Assembly (NCBI GenBank): GCA_029254375.1
Contig: JAQWXR010000044.1
Coordinates: 1-47,347, forward strand
Source: Schleiferiaceae bacterium
GTDB taxonomy: Bacteria > Bacteroidota > Bacteroidia > Flavobacteriales > Schleiferiaceae
Reading direction: 5' to 3'
Length of the DNA stretch: 47,347 nucleotides
In this document: piece by piece, positions 34,794 to 42,317 of the stretch
How the letters are laid out: the number at the start of each line of letters is the position of its first letter
Position numbering within the stretch: position 1 is the first letter of the stretch
Made by a program: the position numbers and the translations under genes
The notes under the pieces: model-generated
What the model was told of the DNA's origin: nothing
Database searches by the model: none
The model's input: only the letters and a program-made list of their open reading frames with translations

Positions 34794-36266
34794 ATGAATC
34801 GTACAACTCTTCTCACTGTTTTCGCCGTCACAGGACTAAGTATCGCAGGCGGTTTTTTTGGAGCCTGGTCGTTTGCTTCGCAGCAAGAAGCCGATGGATG
34901 GTCCAGTCCCCAATTAGGTATGCGAACGAGCACGAACAAAGCGGTGCAAGGAATTACGACCTCAACAGACTTTTCTGTAGCGGCCGAACAAGCCGTGCAC
35001 TCCGTGGTCCACGTAAAAACATCGATGGAACAAGGCTACCAAATGTCACCGTTTAATCCATTTCGCGATTTCTTTTTTGGCTTCGGAGAGCAGCCTCAGA
35101 TGCCAGAAATGACTCCACGACTCGTCCAGGCCTCAGGTTCAGGGGTAATCATTTCGGAAGATGGCTTTATTGTAACGAATAACCACGTGGTAGATAAAGC
35201 CAAGGAAGTACGCGTTTCTCTCAATGATGGTCGGGAATTTGAGGCCATGGTCGTAGGTACAGATCCGACCACAGATTTGGCCGTTCTTAAAATTGAAGCA
35301 AGTGAACTTCCGAATATGCCCTTCGGAAATAGTGATGAAGTCAAGCTGGGCGAATGGGTCCTTGCCGTGGGCAATCCCTTCAACCTGACTTCGACCGTCA
35401 CTGCAGGCATCATCTCCGCCAAAGGGCGCAGTATCAACATCATAGATAACCAATCCGCGATTGAGGCTTTTATTCAAACAGATGCTGCTGTCAATCCAGG
35501 GAATAGCGGTGGTGCTTTGATTAATACTTCTGGTGAATTGATTGGTATCAATACAGCCATCTCAACTCGCTCTGGATCCTATGAGGGCTATTCTTTTGCT
35601 GTTCCGGCGAATATCGCCCGCAAAGTCGTGGACGACATGCTCCGTTATGGAGTGGTTCAGCGGGCATACCTCGGGGTGAACATTGCCGATGTTACGCCAG
35701 AATTAGCCAAGGAAATGAAACTTGATGCGACTCTGGGGGTATATATTTCTGAAGTCACGGATAATGGCGCGGCAAAGAAGTCCGGAATCGAAAAAGGCGA
35801 TGTCATCGTGGGCGCCGGAGGCAGGACAGTCAAACGTAGCAGTGAATTGTTAGAGGTCATTGGAAGCCGACGTCCCGGAGACAAGCTCGATGTTACCATT
35901 TTGCGCTCAGGCAAGTCCAAAACATTCCAAGTCATCCTGCGCAATCGGGAGGGCAATACTGATGTATTGAAGAAAGAGGATGTGATCGCCCTAAAGACAT
36001 TGGGTGCCAGTTTTGAAGCCCTTAGTGCGGAAGATAAAGGACGCTTAAGACTCCGGTCTGGGGTAAAGATCACCGATGCTGGCGAAGGCAAAATTGCCGA
36101 AGCAGGTGTTCCAAAGGGATTCATCCTAGTTAAGCTCAATAACATGCCCGTCACCTCTCAAGAGGATGTAGAGCGCATTTTGGGTAGTTTGAAGCCTGGA
36201 GATGGCGTCTTACTTCAAGGATATCGGGCAGACGGTCGTCCAGATTACTTCGCCTTCGGCTACTAA
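34794..36266 (+). CDS. HtrA/Do-type periplasmic serine protease
   Basis: 490-residue envelope quality-control protease and chaperone. An N-terminal signal or anchor (MNRTTLLTVFAVTGLSIAGG) is followed by a linker and a trypsin-like domain with the triad His131 (VTNNHVVDKA), Asp161 (TTDLAVLKI) and Ser238 (NPGNSGGALIN). Two PDZ domains follow (about 290-385 and 400-490), the first with YLGVNIADVTPE and KSGIEKGDVIVGAGG. The SPFNPFRDFFFGFG stretch (85-98) is the LA-loop region. The start at 34794 gives the signal peptide; a TTG further up does not. It sits alone, divergent from dapF, with a clear terminator after it. Usually induced by envelope stress. Confidence 0.95.
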   Translation: MNRTTLLTVFAVTGLSIAGGFFGAWSFASQQEADGWSSPQLGMRTSTNKAVQGITTSTDFSVAAEQAVHSVVHVKTSMEQGYQMSPFNPFRDFFFGFGEQPQMPEMTPRLVQASGSGVIISEDGFIVTNNHVVDKAKEVRVSLNDGREFEAMVVGTDPTTDLAVLKIEASELPNMPFGNSDEVKLGEWVLAVGNPFNLTSTVTAGIISAKGRSINIIDNQSAIEAFIQTDAAVNPGNSGGALINTSGELIGINTAISTRSGSYEGYSFAVPANIARKVVDDMLRYGVVQRAYLGVNIADVTPELAKEMKLDATLGVYISEVTDNGAAKKSGIEKGDVIVGAGGRTVKRSSELLEVIGSRRPGDKLDVTILRSGKSKTFQVILRNREGNTDVLKKEDVIALKTLGASFEALSAEDKGRLRLRSGVKITDAGEGKIAEAGVPKGFILVKLNNMPVTSQEDVERILGSLKPGDGVLLQGYRADGRPDYFAFGY

Positions 36267-36290
36267 GTCAAAGCGTCGGCGTATCGTTGG

Positions 36291-36332
36291 TGCCACACCC
36301 CTAGCGCAGAACCGAAAGGGGTGTGGCATTTT
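36291..36332 (+). terminator. Terminator of the htrA gene
   Basis: TGCCACACCCC (36291-36301) pairs with GGGGTGTGGCA (36318-36328), a perfect 11-bp stem with a 16-base loop, then TTTT. Confidence 0.85.
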
Positions 36333-36503
36333 CAGCCCTAAAATCCAATTACAACCTTGGCTTAGTGTACTATTGACAATATGCTTTTTGACTTAAAAGA
36401 TTATATTTTAGACACTTAGAACATAAAATCTAGGGGTCTCAACCTTGGTCAGGGAAGGAGGTCGAAATACCTTTGCAGAGCAACCTTTCAAACCCAAACC
36501 TTG
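36333..36503. other. A+T-rich leader region before GAPDH
   Basis: 171 bases without a gene. An A+T-rich part (about 36360-36432) holds TATTGACA, CTTTTTGAC and TATATTTTAG, elements resembling -33 and -7 boxes but not at standard spacing. The GAPDH promoter probably lies here. Confidence 0.4.
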
Positions 36504-37955
36504 ATGAATTCCTCCCTCGAAACCTACACTCTTTCGGTCTCCGAACGGGTGCAAAACGAGAAAGCAGCCACGGCCTTAATAAAGATCGTGGGTGACCTAT
36601 TCTATGACCGCAATGTGCAGGTCGTTCTCTACCGCCAACCCATGGTGGATCAACGTCCATCCGAAATGCTCCAAGCCCATGTGCATGGGTCCGTGATGGC
36701 CGGAGAAATACTGAGTATCGATGATAGCCTCGCTATGGCCCTCGCCTTGCAAGCAAGCAAGGTTCAAAATGCCAGTGTCGACCTGGGTCGATTGGCCACG
36801 GAATGGCGTCGAGAGGCGGGAATTTATGTAGATCGGAAGAAATTCCTTGAAGTAAAGCTTAAAAGCTTTTCTAAAGGGGACAACCCCAATTCTAGCCCGG
36901 TGGATGTGGTCCTCTTCGGATTTGGACGTATTGGACGACTGGTCGCAAGAGAACTCATCGCCCAAGAAGGTCGCGGCACCCAACTGCGACTTCGCGCGAT
37001 TGTTGCTCGTGGCGCAGACCCCATGAGCCTTGAGAAGCGAGCTTCCCTCCTCCGCGTGGATTCCATTCATGGCTCCTTCCCTGGTACTGTGCTTGTGGAT
37101 CATGAGAGTCAAAAACTCATTATCAATGGGCGCCCTGTAGCCATTATCTCAGCAAATCAACCCGAGGATATTAATTACCAAGACTACGGCATTGAAAATG
37201 CCTTGGTTATTGACAATACGGGCGCCTTCCGCGATAAGGAGGCATTGGCACGGCATCAGGCCTGCTCTGGTGTGGACAAGGTCCTTTTGACCGCCCCGGG
37301 CAAAGGGGTACCCAATGTGGTATTTGGGGTCAACCACGAACAGGTTGACCAGCAAGAGAGCATACAATCGGCCGCCTCCTGCACGACTAATGCGATTGCC
37401 CCCATTCTAAAGGTGATGAATGACCAATTTGGTATTGTTCAAGGTCACATTGAAACCATTCATGCTTACACCAATGATCAAAACTTGGTGGACAATATGC
37501 ATAAGAAATACCGACGTGGACGTGCAGCCGCACTCAATATGGTCATCACGGAAACGGGAGCGGGACAGGCGGTAGACAAAGCTATTCCTGGCTTGGGCTC
37601 TAAGCTGACGAGCAATGCCATCCGGGTCCCCGTCCCGAATGGATCTTTGGCTATTCTCAAGCTTCATCTTGAAAAAAAGACCGATCGCGATGCCATCAAC
37701 GCAGCACTTAAAGCGGCGGCATTTTCGGGTCCGCTGGTGCAACAAATCAAATACTCTGTAAGCCCTGAACTTGTGAGTAGCGACATCGTTGGCGATAGCT
37801 GTTGTTCCATTTTTGACAGTGAAGCCACGCTACTCCACAGCGATGGAACCTCTGCTGTGCTGTATGTGTGGTACGACAACGAGTATGGCTACACGCGTCA
37901 AGTGATGCGCTTGGCGAAGCACATGGCGGGGGTTAGAAGGAAAACCTACTACTGA
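36504..37955 (+). CDS. Long-form glyceraldehyde-3-phosphate dehydrogenase
   Basis: 483-residue GAPDH, about 140 residues longer than the glycolytic type. Residues 1-125 are an alpha-helical extension (ERVQNEKAATALIKIVGDLFYDRNVQV...). The Rossmann domain starts at VVLFGFGRIGR (135-145). The catalytic Cys293 lies in SAASCTTNAIAP, with the partner His320 in IETIHAYTNDQ, and the C-terminal YDNEYGYTRQV is intact. Enzymes of this long class exist in gammaproteobacteria and Bacteroidota and are often given a gluconeogenic role; direction here is not known. I start at the ATG at 36504; a TTG directly precedes it. It is monocistronic by layout. Confidence 0.93.
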   Translation: MNSSLETYTLSVSERVQNEKAATALIKIVGDLFYDRNVQVVLYRQPMVDQRPSEMLQAHVHGSVMAGEILSIDDSLAMALALQASKVQNASVDLGRLATEWRREAGIYVDRKKFLEVKLKSFSKGDNPNSSPVDVVLFGFGRIGRLVARELIAQEGRGTQLRLRAIVARGADPMSLEKRASLLRVDSIHGSFPGTVLVDHESQKLIINGRPVAIISANQPEDINYQDYGIENALVIDNTGAFRDKEALARHQACSGVDKVLLTAPGKGVPNVVFGVNHEQVDQQESIQSAASCTTNAIAPILKVMNDQFGIVQGHIETIHAYTNDQNLVDNMHKKYRRGRAAALNMVITETGAGQAVDKAIPGLGSKLTSNAIRVPVPNGSLAILKLHLEKKTDRDAINAALKAAAFSGPLVQQIKYSVSPELVSSDIVGDSCCSIFDSEATLLHSDGTSAVLYVWYDNEYGYTRQVMRLAKHMAGVRRKTYY

Positions 37956-38001
37956 GCCTCTTTTAGGCTTTTGGGCCAAAGATTTAATTTCTTTCCTTTT
38001 C

Positions 38002-38009
38002 TATATTCG
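38002..38009 (+). promoter_or_regulatory. Possible -7 box for tcdA
   Basis: TATATTCG, one base from TAnnTTTG, ends 7 bases before the ATG. A weak AGCCT/AGGCT hairpin followed by TTTT at 37955-37972 may end the GAPDH transcript just upstream. Confidence 0.35.
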
Positions 38010-38016
38010 CGCCACG

Positions 38017-38745
38017 ATGGCAGCACCTTGGCTCGAACGAACGGAATTATTGATGGGCTCAGACGCCCTGGATCGACTAGCGGGCGCACATGTGCTTGTG
38101 CTTGGCCTTGGAGGTGTTGGGAGCTATGCCGTAGAATTTTTGGCGCGTGCAGGCGTGGGCCACTTGACCATCGTGGATGGGGATGTCGTCGATCCAACGA
38201 ATCGGAATAGGCAACTTCTCGCCCTATCCTCTACCCATGGTCAGAAAAAGACTGAATTAATGGAATCCCGCATTCGGGATATCAACCCAGACCTAGTCGT
38301 GCAGGCTCATCCTGAGTTTATGACTCCAGAGGCCATGCGGGCTTTAGTCAAGAAAGAAAGCTATGACTTCGCTCTGGATTGTATCGACAGTGTCCAACCA
38401 AAGCTCAATTTTATCGTTTCTGCCCTGGAAGTCGAATTGCCTTTCATTTCTTCGATGGGTGCTGGAGGACGATTAGACCCGAGTAAAATTCAAATTGCCA
38501 ACTTGGAACAGAGCTATAACTGTCCCTTTGCCAAACTCATACGAAAACGCTTAGCCCAAGAACATAAAATACGAAAAGGTTTCCCAGTCGTTTTTAGCCA
38601 CGAGCTGGCCAACAAGGATGCGCTTCGACTCACCGATGGGAGCAATTTCAAGAAGTCCTATTATGGTACTTCGGCGTGGATTCCCGCTGCATTTGGAATG
38701 CACGCCGCATCCTATGCTGTTCGAAAATTGACCGGCATGATTTAG
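38017..38745 (+). CDS. tcdA: tRNA threonylcarbamoyladenosine dehydratase (TcdA/ThiF family)
   Basis: 242-residue E1-like enzyme that uses ATP to cyclise t6A37 in tRNA to ct6A. The nucleotide-binding motif is VLGLGGVGSYAVEFLARAG (28-46), followed by VDGDVVDPTNRNRQ (the E1-family Arg and Asp motif) and FALDCIDSVQPKLNFI. Cysteines typical of other ThiF/MoeB zinc sites are not evident, which suits TcdA. The MAAPWLERTELLMGSDALDRL start is characteristic of the family. The 3' end overlaps the convergent Lrp gene by 4 bases. Confidence 0.92.
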   Translation: MAAPWLERTELLMGSDALDRLAGAHVLVLGLGGVGSYAVEFLARAGVGHLTIVDGDVVDPTNRNRQLLALSSTHGQKKTELMESRIRDINPDLVVQAHPEFMTPEAMRALVKKESYDFALDCIDSVQPKLNFIVSALEVELPFISSMGAGGRLDPSKIQIANLEQSYNCPFAKLIRKRLAQEHKIRKGFPVVFSHELANKDALRLTDGSNFKKSYYGTSAWIPAAFGMHAASYAVRKLTGMI

Positions 38746-39242
38746 CTGTTGCTTTCCTCCCCAGCGGGAAGCTCGTCCAAAATGCTGGCCAGGAGAGATT
38801 TTGAACTGTTGATGCACTCTTCAAGGGCGATCATCGTTTCGGTATTTGTTACTCCTGGAATGTCGGAAATCTGAAAGATAATTTTCTTGGCATGCTTGGT
38901 GTCTTGGCAGCGAATTTTTGCAAAGATGCCGAAGCGGCCCGTGGCAATATGGGCTACTGTGACTTCAGGAATCACTGTCAACGCTTCGATCACGTCATGG
39001 GTACTCGAGGTTTTACTGAGATAAATTCCCACAAAGGCAATGAAACTGTAGCCTAAGACGTCGTAGTCCAATTGCAGGCTCGCACCGCGAATAATCCCCG
39101 CTTTTTCCATTTTCTTTACCCGCACATGAACGGTTCCGGGAGAGACCTGAAGATCCTTTGCAATATCCGTGTAGGTCTTGCGCGCATCCTCAAGTAGATG
39201 ACGTAGTATTTCTTTGTCCGTGCGGTCTATTTTGTATTGCAT
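38742..39242 (-). CDS. Lrp/AsnC-family transcriptional regulator
   Basis: 166-residue leucine-responsive-type regulator. An N-terminal winged helix-turn-helix (IDRTDKEILRHLLEDARKTYTDIAKDLQVSPGTVHVRVKKMEKAGII, about 5-51) is joined to a RAM/AsnC ligand-binding and oligomerisation domain (LGYSFIAFVGIYL..., about 64-150). A C-terminal glutamate-rich tail ends the protein. It begins 3 bases after the gcvT stop and so is probably cotranscribed with it. Lrp proteins regulate glycine cleavage genes in other bacteria, so autoregulation of this unit is plausible; no binding site was identified. Confidence 0.93.
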   Translation of the reverse strand: MQYKIDRTDKEILRHLLEDARKTYTDIAKDLQVSPGTVHVRVKKMEKAGIIRGASLQLDYDVLGYSFIAFVGIYLSKTSSTHDVIEALTVIPEVTVAHIATGRFGIFAKIRCQDTKHAKKIIFQISDIPGVTNTETMIALEECINSSKSLLASILDELPAGEESNS

Positions 39243-39245
39243 GAT

Positions 39246-40358
39246 TTAGGACTTCGTTCCCTTCCAAAAAGGTAAGGAAACCACCACGGCCTGCAAAAGC
39301 TTGCCACGGACTTCCACATAGATCGTACTACCGGGGCTGGCTAGATCAGCGGGAACATAGCCCATGCCAATCGCCTTGCCAACGGAAGGTGCCATCGTTC
39401 CGCTGGTTACGATGCCAATTGCGGTGCCCGCGGCATCGGTAATTGGGTAATCATGGCGAGGGACTCCCCGGTCAATCAATTCAAAGCCAACAAGCTTTCG
39501 ACTCACTCCAGCCTCTTTTTGCGCCTTTAGGTTTTCTGAGTTGGTAAAGTGCTTGGTAAATTTCGTGATCCATCCTAAGCCCGCCTCCAACGGAGACGTG
39601 TGGTCGTTGATGTCATTTCCATAGAGGCAGAAGCCCATTTCAAGGCGCAAGGTGTCCCGAGCACCTAGTCCTACTGGAACAATTCCCAAGCCAGATCCAT
39701 TTTGGAAAATAGCCTTCCAAATTGCCTCCGCAGCGGCATTGGGCATATAGATTTCAAAGCCCCCTGCACCCGTATAACCAGTGGCTGAAATAATCACATC
39801 TTCTATTCCAGCGCAGCTTCCCACGCCAAACGTGTAGTAGGTCATCGCGTCTAAATCCAACTCCGTGATGGCTTGGAGCGCCTTCACGGCGAGCGGGCCT
39901 TGAACCGCGAGCAAGGAAGTAGCGGCTGACGCGTCGTGCATTTGGACGTCAAAGCCGCCTATATGCCCCTGAAGCCACGCCCAATCTTTGGCCATATTGG
40001 AGGCATTCACCACCAAAAGGTACTTCGTCTGATGGAAGCAATAGACCAATAGGTCATCCACAATTCCTCCTTGATCGTTGGGCAAGCAGGAATATTGCAC
40101 CTTACCTGAATGCAATTTGGCCACATCATTGGAGGTTACAGACTGTAAAAAAGCCAAAGCATCCGGCCCTTCGACATAGAACTCACCCATGTGAGAAACA
40201 TCAAAGACACCAACGCCATTTCTCACGGCATGATGCTCTGCGCTCACCCCTTCGTACTGAACAGGCATACGGTATCCCGCAAAAGGGACCATTTTGGCCC
40301 CGAGGGCGTCATGTACGGCATTAAGAGCCGTAAGTTGGAGTGTTTCCTGTGCTTCCAT
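39246..40358 (-). CDS. gcvT: Glycine cleavage system T protein (aminomethyltransferase)
   Basis: 370-residue enzyme transferring the methylene group from the aminomethyl-lipoyl H protein to tetrahydrofolate. The start at 40358 gives the standard beginning (LTALNAVHDALGAKMVPFAGYRMPVQY) and normal length; longer readings run into miaE. Family landmarks are GVFDVSHMGEF, VTSNDVAKL, YTGAGGFEIYM and LGARDTLRLEMGFCLYGNDI, then VTSGTMAPSVGKAIGMGYV at the C-terminus. The H and P genes are not in this window. On the minus strand GAACTTTG ends 4 bases before the ATG, similar to other TTTG-N4-start patterns here. It is followed by the Lrp gene after 3 bases. Confidence 0.95.
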   Translation of the reverse strand: MEAQETLQLTALNAVHDALGAKMVPFAGYRMPVQYEGVSAEHHAVRNGVGVFDVSHMGEFYVEGPDALAFLQSVTSNDVAKLHSGKVQYSCLPNDQGGIVDDLLVYCFHQTKYLLVVNASNMAKDWAWLQGHIGGFDVQMHDASAATSLLAVQGPLAVKALQAITELDLDAMTYYTFGVGSCAGIEDVIISATGYTGAGGFEIYMPNAAAEAIWKAIFQNGSGLGIVPVGLGARDTLRLEMGFCLYGNDINDHTSPLEAGLGWITKFTKHFTNSENLKAQKEAGVSRKLVGFELIDRGVPRHDYPITDAAGTAIGIVTSGTMAPSVGKAIGMGYVPADLASPGSTIYVEVRGKLLQAVVVSLPFWKGTKS

Positions 40359-40419
40359 GGGGCAAAGTTCGGGTTGAATACCCTCTACTTGGCTCGGCTG
40401 CAAGGAATTATTTGCAGGC

Positions 40420-41004
40420 TTATCCGTGAATGCGTTGCCCGTTGGTAAAGTTCTGCATAAGGCCTGCTTCAAAGTCAAGCAGAGACTTCCAAAGTTCATC
40501 CACCGGGGCTCTCCCCCCATATTGCCGAGCATAGCCCAAAAACAAGGTGTAATGATTGGCCTCAGACACCATCAGTCGGTCATAAAATTGCGATAATTCC
40601 GGATCCTTGATATTCTGTGAAAGGACTTTGAATCGCTCACAGCTCCGGGCTTCAATGAGCGCACAAACCAAGAGTCGATGAACTAAGCGCAGCATCCGAT
40701 CGCCTGTTTTGGGGAAGAACTCGCTCACCGCGCGTACATATTCATCCTTTCGCTCACGACCAAGCACAAAGCCTCGTTCCAAAATTCGTTTGTGCACCAT
40801 TTCAAAGTGGGTCATTTCTTCCCGAGCAAGCGCAGCCATGTCCGTCACGAGGTCACTGAGTTCTGGATGGGTGATCATGAGTGAAATGGCCGTGGAAGCG
40901 GCTTTTTGCTCGCAATAGGCATGATCCGTTAGAATCTTCTCTAATTGATCTTCCGCTGCATTCGCCCAGCGAGGGTCCGTAGGCAGGTGTAGTCCAAGCA
41001 TCAT
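40420..41004 (-). CDS. miaE: tRNA 2-methylthio-N6-isopentenyladenosine hydroxylase
   Basis: 194-residue non-haem di-iron monooxygenase of the ferritin-like fold that hydroxylates the isopentenyl group of ms2i6A37 in tRNA. The carboxylate and histidine ligands are visible in TDHAYCEQKAA (about 26-36), AREEMTHFEMVHK (60-72), IEARSCERF and SEANHYTLF. The length is normal. Two adjacent ATGs (41004 and 41001) could serve as start. A perfect TATATTTG box on the minus strand ends 5 bases before the first. The gene lies 61 bases upstream of gcvT. Loss of this enzyme in other bacteria affects growth on dicarboxylates; nothing here addresses that. Confidence 0.93.
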   Translation of the reverse strand: MMLGLHLPTDPRWANAAEDQLEKILTDHAYCEQKAASTAISLMITHPELSDLVTDMAALAREEMTHFEMVHKRILERGFVLGRERKDEYVRAVSEFFPKTGDRMLRLVHRLLVCALIEARSCERFKVLSQNIKDPELSQFYDRLMVSEANHYTLFLGYARQYGGRAPVDELWKSLLDFEAGLMQNFTNGQRIHG

Positions 41005-41009
41005 AGCGT

Positions 41010-41017
41010 CAAATATA
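41010..41017 (-). promoter_or_regulatory. TAnnTTTG box abutting the miaE start
   Basis: On the minus strand TATATTTG, then ACGCT, then ATG. Exact match to the -7 consensus, 5 bases from the start codon. No -33 element upstream; that DNA is also the 5' end of the divergent MltF-like gene. Confidence 0.5.
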
Positions 41018-41042
41018 CCGGCATTTTGCCGACCTTGGCCGC

Positions 41043-42317
41043 ATGATTTGGCGCTGGCGTTGGTCCTACCCCTTTATCGTCGCGGCCATTTTTATCGGAT
41101 CGCCCTCGGAGCCACTCGATTTAATTCGGACGGCTCAATGGGATCTTAGCGACCGCCGAGACAATGGAACGGTCCGAATTGCCTTTGTACCTGATGCCGG
41201 TTGTTTGGATGTCGTGGACGGCAAGTTGCAGGGCTATGAATACGCACTGTTGGACGCTTGGGAAGAGGCCATCCCTCAGAAAGTTGAATGGCTTTTCGCT
41301 CGGAGCGCTCTAGAAGCTCTTGCCTGGGTGGAGGTTGGACGGGCAGACTTGGCCGCCGGAAACATCCCTGGAATGGATCGCCAAGGCCTGCTGGCATCAA
41401 ATCCTGTCCGAGAATTCACCTGGGTGCTCTATGGTCAATCAGATAGTCTTCGCTATCTCAACGAATACCCCAAGCTGCCCCAATTTTTACTCGCCTCCGA
41501 TAGCTTACCCCTGGCCATTCAGGGCATGACCATGTGGCGTCAAATTCCGCTCGACGAATCCGGGTGGCTCATCCCTGACGCTTTTTTACCTGCTCTCCGC
41601 AGCAATGCCAGAGAGAAACAGTCTGTGGAGCCCCTCTCGGAGGGCTACTTCTGTTGGATGAGTCGCGAAAAAGACAGCCTGCTCTTGCAATCTGTCAATG
41701 ATTTTTTACAGAGTCCTAAAGCCCAACGCATTCGTGGCTTCTATGGCCGTCCCGCCTACCATGACGACTGGCTCAAGCCCATTCAACTATCGCCCTACGA
41801 CCGTTATTTCGAGAATTCAAACCAGTTTGACCGCTATACCTTAACCGCATTGGCTTATGTCGAAAGTCGCTTTCGAAGTGACATCATCTCCCACGCAGGG
41901 GCCGTGGGCGTGATGCAGCTCATTCCAAACACCGCATCCCGCTTGGGCATTGAGCCCCACGAGTTGTTTGAACCCAAGCAGAACATCAAAGCTGGGCTTA
42001 AATATCTGCGCTTTCTCGATCAATTTTGGAAGCAGCGCGGCGTTCCTCAAGAGCATCGGCTCCCTTTCATCTTGGCTTCGTACAATACTGGACCGACACC
42101 TATCGCAAGAGCGGCTGATCAGGCAGCCAAAAAGGGCTGGGATCCAAACTACTGGACAGGCAACGTAGATCAGGTAGCCAAAGGTCCCGGAGCGCACTAT
42201 GCGCGAAAGACTATTCGTCTAGCGATGTTTTATCGAGGCTATGTGACTGCCATTGACCGGGCCAAGGCCCCGGAGCCTATTCCCATGCCTCGTATCGCCC
42301 TGCAGTCGTCCCGCTAG
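41043..42317 (+). CDS. MltF-like membrane-bound lytic transglycosylase
   Basis: 424-residue envelope protein. An N-terminal hydrophobic segment (about 7-20) is followed by a domain like periplasmic solute-binding family 3 (about 43-230: VRIAFVPDAGCLDVVDGKLQGYEYALLDAW). The C-terminal SLT domain (about 265-410) has ALAYVESRF with catalytic Glu274, HAGAVGVMQLIPNTA (284-298) and FILASYNTGP. This is the MltF layout, in which the first domain modulates cleavage of peptidoglycan glycan strands. It overlaps the end of the convergent MBOAT gene by 4 bases. Its proximity to an O-acyltransferase operon is of interest because O-acetylated MurNAc blocks lytic transglycosylases. Confidence 0.9.
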   Translation: MIWRWRWSYPFIVAAIFIGSPSEPLDLIRTAQWDLSDRRDNGTVRIAFVPDAGCLDVVDGKLQGYEYALLDAWEEAIPQKVEWLFARSALEALAWVEVGRADLAAGNIPGMDRQGLLASNPVREFTWVLYGQSDSLRYLNEYPKLPQFLLASDSLPLAIQGMTMWRQIPLDESGWLIPDAFLPALRSNAREKQSVEPLSEGYFCWMSREKDSLLLQSVNDFLQSPKAQRIRGFYGRPAYHDDWLKPIQLSPYDRYFENSNQFDRYTLTALAYVESRFRSDIISHAGAVGVMQLIPNTASRLGIEPHELFEPKQNIKAGLKYLRFLDQFWKQRGVPQEHRLPFILASYNTGPTPIARAADQAAKKGWDPNYWTGNVDQVAKGPGAHYARKTIRLAMFYRGYVTAIDRAKAPEPIPMPRIALQSSR

